Assembly: GCA_018701215.1 (NCBI GenBank)
Contig: JABIWH010000007.1
Location: 62,001 to 126,000, forward strand
Reading direction: 5' to 3'
DNA length: 64,000 bases
DNA from: Rhodospirillaceae bacterium
GTDB taxonomy: Bacteria; Pseudomonadota; Alphaproteobacteria; GCA-2731375
Shown here: piece after piece, positions 43,121 to 51,784 of the stretch
Layout of the letters: each line of letters starts with the position of its first letter
Position numbering within the stretch: position 1 is the first letter of the stretch
Translations under genes and position numbers: made by a program
Notes under the pieces: model-generated
What the model saw: the letters and a program-made list of their open reading frames with translations, nothing else
Told to the model about the DNA's origin: nothing
The model's database searches: none

Positions 43121-44296
43121 TTAGGCGGCAGCCAATTCCTGTTCCACCAGCTTCACCCAATAGGAGGCGCCAATGGGTAGTATTTCGTCATTAAAATCAT
43201 AATTCGGATTGTGCACCATGCAGCCGCCCGGCTCATTGCCGACACCATTGCCCACCCAAACATAACAACCGGGCCGGGCCAGCAACATCCAAGAAAAGTC
43301 TTCCGCCCCCATGGTTGGCGGCAGATCACGGCGCACATTTTCTTCCCCCACCACCGTGGCGGCGGCCCGATGGGCGTTCTCCGTCTCTTCCGGGCTATTG
43401 ATGGTCGGGGCATAGCGGCGATCATAGGTATATTCAACCGTGGCACCATGGGCCGCGGCGATGCCCTCGGCCACCCGCTTGATCTCGACTTCCATGATAT
43501 CCTGCACCTTGGTCGAAAAGGCCCGCGTGGTCCCCGCGATCAGGGCTGTTTCAGGGATCACGTTGGTGGTGAAGCCGGATTGGAACTTGGTGGCCGAGAT
43601 CACCGCCTGTTTCAACGGATCAACAGTGCGCGAAACAATTCGCTGCAAACCCGTAATGATTTCGGCGCCAACCAAAATCGGATCAACGCCCTGATGGGGC
43701 ATGGCCCCGTGGGCGCCGATGCCGGTCACCACGATTTCAAAGAAATCAGCCGAGGCCATCATCGGCCCGGGCATCAAGGCGATCTGGCCAACGGGAATGC
43801 CGGGCATATTGTGCATGCCATAGACCTCGGTGCAGGGGAATTGTTCGAACAGGCCCTCATCGACCATGACTTTGCCGCCCGCCTCGTTCTCTTCCGCCGG
43901 CTGGAAGATGAAATATACCGTACCATCGAAATTCTGCGTCTCGGCCAAATAGCGGGCCGCGCCCAACAGCATGGTGGTGTGGCCGTCATGGCCGCAGGCA
44001 TGCATCTTGCCGTCGTGTTTCGATTTATGGGCGACGTCGGCCAGCTCCTGCAGGTCAAGCGCATCCATATCCGCCCGCAGGCCGATCTTGCGGTCTGAAT
44101 TACCGCACTTCAAGACCCCGACAACGCCGGTCTTGGCCAATCCGGTATGAACTTCCATGCCAAACGAGCGCAGCTTTTCCTCAACCACGCCCGCCGTGCG
44201 AACTTCTTCAAAGGCGGTTTCGGGATGGGCATGAATATCATGGCGCCATTCCACCATATCGTTGTGAAAATCCGCAATTCGGTTGATGACCGCCAT
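43121..44296 (-). CDS. M20-family amidohydrolase (hippurate/N-acyl amino acid hydrolase type)
   Basis: A 391-residue two-zinc peptidase M20D homologue. It has the W-R-H-D-I-H-A-H-P-E start, M-H-A-C-G-H-D-G-H-T-T-M-L (about 90-102; Cys/His/Asp metal ligands), P-A-E-E-N-E-A-G-G (about 125-133, catalytic Glu) and G-A-H-G-A-M-P-H-Q-G in the dimerisation domain. Members hydrolyse N-acyl amino acids, hippurate or IAA-conjugates. GGAG lies six bases before ATG 44296, favouring it over 44329. Confidence 0.92.
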   Translation of the reverse strand: MAVINRIADFHNDMVEWRHDIHAHPETAFEEVRTAGVVEEKLRSFGMEVHTGLAKTGVVGVLKCGNSDRKIGLRADMDALDLQELADVAHKSKHDGKMHACGHDGHTTMLLGAARYLAETQNFDGTVYFIFQPAEENEAGGKVMVDEGLFEQFPCTEVYGMHNMPGIPVGQIALMPGPMMASADFFEIVVTGIGAHGAMPHQGVDPILVGAEIITGLQRIVSRTVDPLKQAVISATKFQSGFTTNVIPETALIAGTTRAFSTKVQDIMEVEIKRVAEGIAAAHGATVEYTYDRRYAPTINSPEETENAHRAAATVVGEENVRRDLPPTMGAEDFSWMLLARPGCYVWVGNGVGNEPGGCMVHNPNYDFNDEILPIGASYWVKLVEQELAAA

Positions 44297-44340
44297 GTTG
44301 CACTCCAGCTTTCGGTTCCCTACGACCATCGCCGCAGTTA

Positions 44341-44384
44341 ATGAATTAGGGCGGCCAGCCCATTAGACCAGCCGCCCTATTCAT
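44341..44384 (-). terminator. Hairpin downstream of the universal stress gene
   Basis: AGGGCGGC (44348-44355) and GCCGCCCT (44371-44378) are perfect arms with a 15-base loop; flanking ATGAAT and ATTCAT extend the stem to 14 pairs with one bulged T. On the minus strand it lies 90 bases after the stress gene stop. The following bases are only moderately T-rich, so it is either a weak terminator or an mRNA stabiliser. Confidence 0.5.
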
Positions 44385-44403
44385 GTACCCCGAAGCCGGC
44401 GCA

Positions 44404-44463
44404 AGAGCAATTTTCAATTGCGCTATTCTCAAGCGTCCGAGCATATTTTAAAAAACATACTCG
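44404..44463 (+). repeat. Interspersed element, copy C (internally deleted)
   Basis: The left part AGAGCAATTTTCAATT is identical to copies A and B; the sequence then jumps to the right part, with ATTCTCAAGCGTCCGAGCAT matching copy A's segment before the hairpin, and ends with a decayed arm (AAAAAACATACTC). About 57 bases of the middle are missing. It lies in the gap downstream of the universal stress gene, 11 bases from its stop codon. Confidence 0.65.
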
Positions 44464-44473
44464 GGGTCATCGC

Positions 44474-45292
44474 TTAGTGCGACATCATTACAGGGCAAGT
44501 CATCGACTGCATGATGGCCCTGGTCGCGCCGCCAAAGGCCAATTCGCGCAGGCGGGAATGGCCGTAACCGCCCATCACCAGCAAATCGATGCCGTTATCG
44601 GCAATGGCCGAAAGAATGCTGTCACCAACCCGCATGTCAGGCGCCACAATATGGCGTGGCGTCGCATTGACCCCATGACGGGCTAGATGGGTGCAAATAT
44701 CGGCGCCGGCGATGTGATCCTTGTCCTCCGGGTTGACGGAGAAGACAACAACTTCCTCGGCCTGTTTCAACATGGCCATGGAATCATGCACGGCCCGGGT
44801 GGATTCCCGCGTTGCACTCCATGCCACCATGACCCGCTTGCCCATATGGCTTTGATCGCCAGCATAGGGCACCACCAGGATGGGCCGGCCAGAGGCCAGC
44901 AGCAAATCTTCGGCCAGACCATCGGTCGGTGCGGGGTGATCGGGGTCAGGTTGGCCGACCACCAGCAAGTCGCTGTAGCGTCCGCATAGAGCCACGGCAT
45001 CCGCCGTATCGCCCTCCATGATGCGAAACTCGCCCGGCACACCTTCGCGCGCCACGGCGGCATCAAATTGCTTGCGCGCCTCTTCGCCCGCGGCGCGTAT
45101 CTCGGCATAGCGTTGCTCAATGATCTCGCTAGGCAATTCGGTTTGCACAAAACCCGGTACCGTTGGGTAACTCAGGACATAGACCCCGGTCAGATGTGCG
45201 TCGAACTGTTTAGCCAAATTCAAACCGACAACCATCCGCCGATCCGCATGGGCGTCTTCACCCTGATGTACGACGATATCCTTAAAGGCCAT
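44474..45292 (-). CDS. Universal stress protein, tandem UspA domains
   Basis: A 272-residue protein made of two UspA-like halves (about 1-145 and 150-272). The second ends with M-G-G-Y-G-H-S-R-L-R-E-L-A-F-G-G-A-T-R, close to the G-x(2)-G-x(9)-G-(S/T) ATP-binding pattern. Each half begins with a beta strand (D-I-V-V-H, R-V-M-V-A-W). ATG 45292 has AAGGGG eight bases upstream; the frame extends to 45343. Located after the Hpt gene on the same strand (103 bases). Role: general stress response. Confidence 0.9.
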   Translation of the reverse strand: MAFKDIVVHQGEDAHADRRMVVGLNLAKQFDAHLTGVYVLSYPTVPGFVQTELPSEIIEQRYAEIRAAGEEARKQFDAAVAREGVPGEFRIMEGDTADAVALCGRYSDLLVVGQPDPDHPAPTDGLAEDLLLASGRPILVVPYAGDQSHMGKRVMVAWSATRESTRAVHDSMAMLKQAEEVVVFSVNPEDKDHIAGADICTHLARHGVNATPRHIVAPDMRVGDSILSAIADNGIDLLVMGGYGHSRLRELAFGGATRAIMQSMTCPVMMSH

Positions 45293-45395
45293 TTTTCTAC
45301 CCCTTGCAATTTCCGCCACCGGCTTTGCACCGGCGGCCCACACTAATTTAGATAAGGATCATGCGCGCCAAATCCAGTTTTGAAATTGACCAATA

Positions 45396-45743
45396 TCAGG
45401 TTAAATCCGCGACAAAGCAACGCACACGCTCCAACGCAGCCTGGATTGCCGCGATTTCGTCGCCACGCACCGCCGCCGAGCTGTTGCCGTGCGCCTCCGC
45501 CCGCTCAGCCAATGCCGCCAACTCGCCCGCGCCAACGCCAAGTGCGACACCCTTTAGACTATGCGCCCCTTTCCACCAGCTGTCGCCCTGGCTCAGCGCC
45601 ATGCTGTCGATATATTCCTGGGCACTGGGTAGGAACATGGTCAGCAATTCCAGCTCCAACGCCTTGTCGCCCTGGGTATAGGTACCCAGGTGGGCGAGAT
45701 CGATTGGCAGGTCTATTTTGGACACTATCGACTTAGACGCCAT
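45396..45743 (-). CDS. Histidine phosphotransfer (Hpt) domain protein
   Basis: A 115-residue, all-helical protein. H61 lies in G-A-H-S-L-K-G-V-A-L-G-V-G-A, the phospho-accepting helix signature of Hpt domains, and is followed by the L-A-A-L-A-E-R-A-E helix. It relays phosphate between receivers. The ATG (45743) overlaps the last 11 bases of the fused E1 dehydrogenase gene (stop TAA at 45733-45735), so it is translationally coupled to a metabolic gene rather than a kinase. No kinase or regulator is adjacent; the multi-PAS hybrid kinase at 10757-14110 could be a partner. Confidence 0.87.
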   Translation of the reverse strand: MASKSIVSKIDLPIDLAHLGTYTQGDKALELELLTMFLPSAQEYIDSMALSQGDSWWKGAHSLKGVALGVGAGELAALAERAEAHGNSSAAVRGDEIAAIQAALERVRCFVADLT

Positions 45744-47766
45744 TCTGTACCAGTTCGCGGATTGCCTTGGTCAAGCGCTCCTGGGATGGAATAACCTCGC
45801 GTTCCAAAGCATCGTTGTAGGGCATGGGCACGTCCAAACCACCGACGCGGACGATGGGCGCATCCAGATCATCAAAGCCTTTTTCAACCACCAACGCCGC
45901 CACTTCGGCGCCAAAGCCGCCGTTCTTCCAAGCTTCATGCGCGATCAGCAAACGGTTGGTCTTAGCGACGGAATTCAAAATAATATCCTCGTCCAAGGGA
46001 CGCAGAGTGCGCGGATCCACCACTTCGACGGAAACCCCTTCCCGCTCCAGCACCCGGGCGGCGGCCAGGGCTCGACCGACCATGGTCAATGTCGCGACCA
46101 CGGTAACGTCCGTGCCTTGCCGCTTGATATCACCCTTGCCGATGGGAATTGCATAGTCCGCTTCGGGCACCACGCCCTTGCTTTCCATATAGAGCATCTT
46201 GTGCTCCAGAAAGATCACCGGATTGTCGTCCCGGATCGCCGCCGTCAACATGCCCTTGGCGTCATAGGGCGTGGACGGCGCCATCACCACCAAGCCCGGG
46301 ACATGGGTGAACCAGGCCTCCAGACTTTGGCTATGTTGCGCCGCCATGCGGATACCGCCGCCCTGGGGCCCGCGCACCACCATCGGCACGGTCGGCTTGC
46401 CGCCCAGCATATAGCGGAACTTGGCGGCCTGATTGACCAGCATGTCCATGGTCAGGGCGACAAAGTCAAATATCTGGATCTCCACCACCGGGCGCATACC
46501 GGCAATGGCAGCACCAACCCCGGCGCCGGTAAAGCCAACCTCGGTGATTGGCGTATCGCGGACCCGGTCGTTGCCGAACCGCTCCCACAGGCCCTTGGTG
46601 ACGCTGAAGATACCGCCTGTTTGACCGACATCCTCGCCCATCACGAAAACCCGCTCATCGCGGGCCATTTCCCCGGCCATGGCCTCGTTCAGGGCCTCAA
46701 CATAGGTGATCTCCCTGCCGCCAGCCGCTTCGATACCCGGTTCATCATAATCCGCATGCGGCGAATAGACCGCATCCAGCATCATTTCGACGGTGGGTTC
46801 CGCCCCCTCGGCACCGAAGGCCACGGCGCTTTCCAAATCCCGAACGACTTGATCGCCAATTTCCTTGACCCGTTTGCCCGGCACGGTCTTTTCCGCCTTC
46901 ATCCGCTCTTCCAACAGCTTGATGGGATCACGGGCGATCCAGGCGTCGAACTCCTCTTGCGGGCGTGGATCGCGCAGGTTGGCGCGCATGGAATGCTGAC
47001 CCCAACGATAGGTCATGCATTCGATCAGGCTGGGGCCCTCGCCGCGCCGGGCGCGTTCAACGGCCTCGCCAACCACGGTGTACACTTCGCCCGCATCGTT
47101 GCCGTCAATGGTCACGCCGGGCATGGCATAGCCCACGGCCCGGTCCGAAATCTGCCGGGCCGACGTGGTATCCCGGTACGACGTGGTCAGGGCGTATTGA
47201 TTGTTCTCGCAAATAAACAGGATCGGCAGTTTCCAGATGCTGGCCAGATTGCAACATTCATGAAAAGTGCCCTGGTTCGAGGCACCATCGCCGAAAAACG
47301 CCACCACCACCTGATCGCCGCCGCGCAGCTTGATGGCCAGGGCCGCACCCGTCGCCAGCGGCATGGTGGCGCCAACAATGCCGTTGGCGCCCAGGATGCC
47401 GACGCTGAGATCAGCGATATGCATGGAGCCGCCCAAGCCGCCGCAATAGCCGTTCTCGCGGCCCATTAATTCAGCCATCATCAAGTTCAGATCCGCGCCC
47501 TTGGCGATGCAATGGCCATGGCCCCGGTGGTTCGATGCCATATAGTCATCATCACGCAAATTGGCTGAAACCGCCGCCGCCACTGCTTCCTCGCCGATAT
47601 AGCTGTGCGCCGTGCCCTTGACCTCGCCCTTTGCGAATAGATCGATGGTTTGCTCTTCAAAGGCGCGGATACGGCGCATGGTGGTGTAGATTTCTTCCGC
47701 CGTCGCCGCCGAGAGTTTCACATTCGATGGGCCCGAATTTTCCATGGATTCTGTTTTCGTCGCCAT
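45733..47766 (-). CDS. Fused alpha-beta E1 component of a 2-oxoacid (acetoin/pyruvate-type) dehydrogenase
   Basis: A 677-residue thiamine diphosphate enzyme. Residues about 20-325 form the alpha part, with the ThDP motif G-D-G (159-161) to N-N (188-189) and A-S-N-H-R-G-H-G-H (77-85); about 350-677 form the beta part (E-D-V-G-Q-T-G-G-I-F, F-T-G-A-G-V-G-A-A). The two chains are separate genes in most PDH/BCDH/acetoin systems. No E2 or E3 gene is nearby. Its start at ATG 47766 lacks a strong ribosome site; a 12-bp palindrome CCGCCCGGGCGG occurs at 47777-47788 immediately upstream. Confidence 0.88.
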   Translation of the reverse strand: MATKTESMENSGPSNVKLSAATAEEIYTTMRRIRAFEEQTIDLFAKGEVKGTAHSYIGEEAVAAAVSANLRDDDYMASNHRGHGHCIAKGADLNLMMAELMGRENGYCGGLGGSMHIADLSVGILGANGIVGATMPLATGAALAIKLRGGDQVVVAFFGDGASNQGTFHECCNLASIWKLPILFICENNQYALTTSYRDTTSARQISDRAVGYAMPGVTIDGNDAGEVYTVVGEAVERARRGEGPSLIECMTYRWGQHSMRANLRDPRPQEEFDAWIARDPIKLLEERMKAEKTVPGKRVKEIGDQVVRDLESAVAFGAEGAEPTVEMMLDAVYSPHADYDEPGIEAAGGREITYVEALNEAMAGEMARDERVFVMGEDVGQTGGIFSVTKGLWERFGNDRVRDTPITEVGFTGAGVGAAIAGMRPVVEIQIFDFVALTMDMLVNQAAKFRYMLGGKPTVPMVVRGPQGGGIRMAAQHSQSLEAWFTHVPGLVVMAPSTPYDAKGMLTAAIRDDNPVIFLEHKMLYMESKGVVPEADYAIPIGKGDIKRQGTDVTVVATLTMVGRALAAARVLEREGVSVEVVDPRTLRPLDEDIILNSVAKTNRLLIAHEAWKNGGFGAEVAALVVEKGFDDLDAPIVRVGGLDVPMPYNDALEREVIPSQERLTKAIRELVQNGV

Positions 47767-47867
47767 ATTGCGTTGACCGCCCGGGCGGCCCCTCCAAAAG
47801 CCTGTTTCCGTTTAGGAGCTAGCTTAGCAAGCATTGCGCCATTCTGGGAAGCGGCGGGTTGCAAACC

Positions 47868-49817
47868 TTACACCGCAACGCCGGCGCGCAGGCCCTCTAG
47901 AACAGCCTCCTCGACCGTTCGCGGCGCCAGACAATCGCCAATCAGATGAAATTCACCATCCCATCCGGCAAGATCCTGTTCCAGTCCGGTCGCCGATTGA
48001 TGGCCATGGGCGGTTACCAGGGTATCCACACCTTCGCACAAGACCGGCTCGCCCGAAGTGATATGTTGCAGATAGACCGTATCGCCATCGGCACCATGCA
48101 GGCGCATGTATGGCAGGACCTCAACGCCCAGGCGATGCAGATCACCCAGCCATTTATCGCGGGCATATTGCGGGATCATTTGCCCAGCGGTGATGCCGTT
48201 GACGGCCAGGCGCACATGGCAGCCCTCGCGCACAAATTTCTCCGCCAGGCCAAGGCCGATCCAATCGCCGCGCCAATCGGTGATGATCACGTTCGCGCCC
48301 ACGTTGGCCTCGCCGCGCAGAACCTGCCAGGCGTCGACCACATGGGCCTCCTCACGGCCCTCGACCTCCGGCAGGTATGGCGTGGCGCCGGTGGCGATGA
48401 TCACCGCGTCGGGGGCAAGGCTGTCGAGCAAATCGCGGTCGACCGCCGTGTTGGTCACCACCTTGACGCCGGCCAGTTCCATCTCGCGCTGAAGATTGCT
48501 GATGATACCGCCGAACTCGGAACGGCCCGGCAACAATTGCGCCAGTTTGACCTGGCCGCCCAGGCTGGACGAGGCCTCGTACAGGGTAACTTCATGGCCC
48601 CGTTCGGCGGCAACGGCGGCGGCCTTCATGCCGCCAGGACCGCCGCCCGCGACAAAGATGCGGCGCGGCAGTGCGGCAGAGCCACGTTCGCCGAATTCCA
48701 ACTCACGCCCCGTTTCGGGCCGCTGAATGCAAGAGATCGGAAAGCCGCGCAGCATATGGTCGATGCAGGCTTGATTGCAGGCGACGCAGGCGCGGATGTC
48801 GTCAAAGCGGGCGGCCTCGGCCTTCATGGGCATTTGCGGATCGGCAATCATCGCCCGGGTCATGCCACACATATCCGCCTGACCGCCGGCCAGGACCTGT
48901 TCGGCGATTTGTGGCTGGTTGATCCGGCCCGCGACAAACACCGGAATGTTCAAGCGTGCCTTGATGGCGGCCGCGAAGGGCGCGACATAGGCCTGCTCAA
49001 TCGCCATGGGCGGCACGATATGTACCGAACCGCCCAGCCCGGCGGAGGTGCCGGCAGTCACATTGATATAATCAAGGCGATCTTCACCCGCCAGGGCGGC
49101 GGCAATTTCCAACACCTCGTCAGCTTCCAGGCCGTCATGGTCCATCTCGTCGCCAGAGATTCGCATGCCCACTGCCATTTCCGGCCCCGCGCCCCGCCGC
49201 ACGGCCGCCAACACCTGCTGTACGAACAGCAGGCGACCATCGCGGTCGCCGCCATATTTATCCGTACGCCGGTTCACCGCCGGGTTCAGGAATTGCGACA
49301 AAAGATAACCTTGGCTGGCGATCACCTCCACACCATCCAGGCCCGCCTGGCGCAATCGCGCGGCAGCAGCAGCAAAGCCTTCAACAATCTCCTCGATCAT
49401 TGCCACGGGCATCTGTCGCGGCATGACGTGAAAGCGCTCGTTCGGCACAGCGGATGGCGCATGCGCCACCGCGAAGGTGCCATCCGATGCCTCGCTCATC
49501 TCCCGTCCCGGATGGGCCAGCTGGCCAAAGACCTTGCAGCCATGGGCATGGCAGGCCTCGGCAATGCGGCGATAGCCAGGAATACAATCATCGTGAAAGG
49601 CGGCGATGGATGGCCGGCTGGAGACGCCCGAAGCATGCGCCCGTGCGGCCTCGATAATGACCAGGGCGGCGCCACCCGCCGCGCGCGCCTGATGATAAGC
49701 CACCATGCGATCGCTCGGGTTGCCGTTTTCCAGCATCACGGTCATGTGGCCGGTGGAGAAAATTCGGTTTTTCAGACGGTGGCCGCGAATGGTCAATGGC
49801 GAAAAAAGATGCTGCAA
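47868..49817 (-). CDS. NADH:flavin oxidoreductase, Old Yellow Enzyme/FeS/FAD type
   Basis: A 649-residue enzyme of the 2,4-dienoyl-CoA reductase/trimethylamine dehydrogenase family. The FMN TIM barrel covers about 1-335, the 4Fe-4S cysteines are C344, C347, C351 and C363 (C-V-A-C-N-Q-A-C), and the FAD/NAD(P) domain begins with V-A-G-G-G-P-G-G (389-396). Start is TTG 49817 with GGGAGA about six bases upstream. Members reduce dienoyl-CoA or demethylate N-methyl compounds; the substrate here is unknown. It lies 101 bases upstream of the fused E1. Confidence 0.9.
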   Translation of the reverse strand: MQHLFSPLTIRGHRLKNRIFSTGHMTVMLENGNPSDRMVAYHQARAAGGAALVIIEAARAHASGVSSRPSIAAFHDDCIPGYRRIAEACHAHGCKVFGQLAHPGREMSEASDGTFAVAHAPSAVPNERFHVMPRQMPVAMIEEIVEGFAAAAARLRQAGLDGVEVIASQGYLLSQFLNPAVNRRTDKYGGDRDGRLLFVQQVLAAVRRGAGPEMAVGMRISGDEMDHDGLEADEVLEIAAALAGEDRLDYINVTAGTSAGLGGSVHIVPPMAIEQAYVAPFAAAIKARLNIPVFVAGRINQPQIAEQVLAGGQADMCGMTRAMIADPQMPMKAEAARFDDIRACVACNQACIDHMLRGFPISCIQRPETGRELEFGERGSAALPRRIFVAGGGPGGMKAAAVAAERGHEVTLYEASSSLGGQVKLAQLLPGRSEFGGIISNLQREMELAGVKVVTNTAVDRDLLDSLAPDAVIIATGATPYLPEVEGREEAHVVDAWQVLRGEANVGANVIITDWRGDWIGLGLAEKFVREGCHVRLAVNGITAGQMIPQYARDKWLGDLHRLGVEVLPYMRLHGADGDTVYLQHITSGEPVLCEGVDTLVTAHGHQSATGLEQDLAGWDGEFHLIGDCLAPRTVEEAVLEGLRAGVAV

Positions 49818-49912
49818 CGGCTTCTCCCAAGGCGTAACGACGTTTGTTGATTAGCTTAGCAAGCCATTTGGACGATGCTATTATTTTTAACCGCAATTCA
49901 GTGGACGATAGC

Positions 49913-50758
49913 ATGGCAGACAACAGCCGAAACCCCGATACCTTCCGCATCATCCTGCTGGGCACGGGCTCGCCCCGGCCCAACCCCGAGCGCCAGCATC
50001 CCGCCGCCCTGGTGCAATGGAGTGAGGGGGGCGAAGATGGCCAGATGCTGGTGGATGCGGGCGATGGCGTGGTCGGCCAGCTGCTGGCGGCAAATATCCC
50101 ATTGCAGCAGGTTCAAAACGTCGCCCTGACCCATATGCATTGGGATCATATCCTGGGCTATCCCGCCTTCGTCTGGGGCAGCTGGAATGCTGGGCGCCTG
50201 AAGCTGACCGTCACTGGGCCCGAAGGCACCTCGGCCATGCATCACCAGCTGGTGGAGAGTTATTATCGGGAGCAGGCGGAATGGGCCATTGATCTGGGCT
50301 TTCCCCGCCCTGGCTGGGACGACGTCACGGTGCGCGATGTTCCCGTGGGCTGGTCGGAGACCATTGCCGATTGCCTGGTCGAGGCCGGTCCAGTTTATCA
50401 TCCGCCCATGCATGCCCTGGCCTATCGTTTCACCTATCGGGGCCGAAGTCTCGTGGTCACCGGCGATACGGCGATGTGCGACGAGTTGATCGCGTTTTGT
50501 CAGGGTGTCGATGTTCTGGTCATAGATGCCTGCGCCGCCGCGCCCTCGCCCGATCTGCCGCCCGAGCGCCGGCGCCTCATCGAGAGGCTGCACGAATTCC
50601 ATGCCAGTCCCCAGGACTGCATCGACATCGCCGCCAAGGCCGGCGTGGCAAAGGTGGTTCTGACACATCACCTACCCGGCGTCACACCGGAATTCGATGC
50701 CGCTGGCTATACGGGCGAGGTGGTGACAGGCGAGGATCTCGACGTCATCGATATTTGA
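49913..50758 (+). CDS. MBL-fold metallohydrolase (RNase Z/arylsulfatase-like)
   Basis: A 281-residue MBL protein. It starts F-R-I-I-L-L-G-T-G-S-P-R-P-N-P-E-R, contains the metal motif T-H-M-H-W-D-H (about 74-80), D in V-V-T-G-D-T-A and a final V-L-T-H-H-L-P-G. The L-G-T-G-S-P-x-P start and the T-H-x-H-x-D-H motif are shared with RNase Z and lactonase/arylsulfatase-type relatives; tRNA processing is not assumed. ATG 49913 is favoured; the longer frame to 49844 adds 23 residues across the divergent promoter region. Confidence 0.85.
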   Translation: MADNSRNPDTFRIILLGTGSPRPNPERQHPAALVQWSEGGEDGQMLVDAGDGVVGQLLAANIPLQQVQNVALTHMHWDHILGYPAFVWGSWNAGRLKLTVTGPEGTSAMHHQLVESYYREQAEWAIDLGFPRPGWDDVTVRDVPVGWSETIADCLVEAGPVYHPPMHALAYRFTYRGRSLVVTGDTAMCDELIAFCQGVDVLVIDACAAAPSPDLPPERRRLIERLHEFHASPQDCIDIAAKAGVAKVVLTHHLPGVTPEFDAAGYTGEVVTGEDLDVIDI

Positions 50759-50764
50759 AATGGT

Positions 50765-51784
50765 TTAGCTGATACGACCATCGGCGACGGCGTGGCAGGA
50801 GACATGCACGCCATCGTATTCGCGGGCCTGGGGCGCCTCGCTGCGGCAGCGTTCCTCGGCATGGGGGCAGCGGGGATGGAAGGCACAGCCCGATGGCGGA
50901 TTGATCGGGCTGGGTACTTCGCCCGCGACGGGTATGCGCTGGCGGCCGGACATTTCCAGATCCGGAATGGCATCCAGCAGCATCCGCGTATAGGGATGGC
51001 GCGGGTTTTCGAACAAGGTCTTGGTATCGGCCCATTCCACCAACCGGCCCAGATACATTACGCCCACCTTGGTGGAGACATGATAAACCACGGCCAGGTC
51101 ATGGCTGATGAACAGGTAGGTGAGGCCAAGGCGGTCCTGCAGTTCCTTCATCAGGTTCAGGATCTGCGCCTGCACTGAGACGTCGAGGGCCGAGGTCGGC
51201 TCGTCACAGACCAGGAATTCAGGCTCGCCGGCCAGGGCACGGGCGATGGAAATACGCTGGCGTTGACCGCCGGAAAATTCATGGGGGAAACGTTCGCCGT
51301 CCGCCGGCGAAAGCCCAACCTGGCTCAACAATTCACCGACCCGGTTGAGGGTTTCCGCTTTGCCCTTGATCAGGCTGCGCACGCGGATGGGCTCCGCGAC
51401 GATATCGGCCACCCGCCAACGGGGATTGAGCGAGGCATAGGGATCTTGAAAGATCATCTGCATATGGGGCTGCATGCGCTTGCGCTCGGCGGCGGCGCTA
51501 ACCGGGCCGATCTCCACGCCATCATAGCGGATTGATCCGGCGGTCGGCTGATACAGCCCAACGATCAGCCGCGCCACCGTCGATTTTCCACAACCGGACT
51601 CACCTACCAAAGAGAAGGTTTCGCCGCGCCCAATATCAAAATCGATGCCATCCACCGCCCTGACGTAGGAACGATCCAGACGCTCGATCAGACGGTTCAG
51701 GAACGGCGCGGAAACATCGAAGTGACGAACAAGGCCGTCCACCGACAATAATGGTGCCGCGCCATCGCTGGAATTGTCACTCAC
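50765..51784 (-). CDS. Peptide-type ABC transporter ATP-binding protein (DppF/OppF-like)
   Basis: A 339-residue ATPase. Walker A is G-E-S-G-C-G-K-S-T, the signature S-G-G-Q-R-Q-R-I and Walker B F-L-V-C-D-E-P-T-S-A-L-D; the C-terminal oligopeptide domain has R-H-P-Y-T and C-x-F-H-P-R-C-P. The real start is GTG 51784, overlapping the stop of the DppD-like gene by 8 bases (GTGAGTGA); the ATG at 51868 lies inside that gene. It is the last gene of the five-gene importer operon. Confidence 0.93.
   Translation of the reverse strand: MSDNSSDGAAPLLSVDGLVRHFDVSAPFLNRLIERLDRSYVRAVDGIDFDIGRGETFSLVGESGCGKSTVARLIVGLYQPTAGSIRYDGVEIGPVSAAAERKRMQPHMQMIFQDPYASLNPRWRVADIVAEPIRVRSLIKGKAETLNRVGELLSQVGLSPADGERFPHEFSGGQRQRISIARALAGEPEFLVCDEPTSALDVSVQAQILNLMKELQDRLGLTYLFISHDLAVVYHVSTKVGVMYLGRLVEWADTKTLFENPRHPYTRMLLDAIPDLEMSGRQRIPVAGEVPSPINPPSGCAFHPRCPHAEERCRSEAPQAREYDGVHVSCHAVADGRIS

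Noticed and set aside
45718..47469. 583-codon ORF on the plus strand opposite the fused E1 gene
   Set aside because: It is the mirror of a well-identified coding region in GC-rich DNA; its translation is His/Gly/Asp-rich without any family pattern.
47946..49850. 634-codon ORF opposite the Old Yellow Enzyme-type gene
   Set aside because: Antisense shadow; the minus strand shows FMN, FeS and FAD motifs while this frame shows none.
49913..50758. RNase Z call for the MBL gene
   Set aside because: The T-H-x-H-x-D-H and L-G-T-G-S-P motifs are shared with several MBL branches; the exosite arm typical of tRNA-processing RNase Z is not evident.
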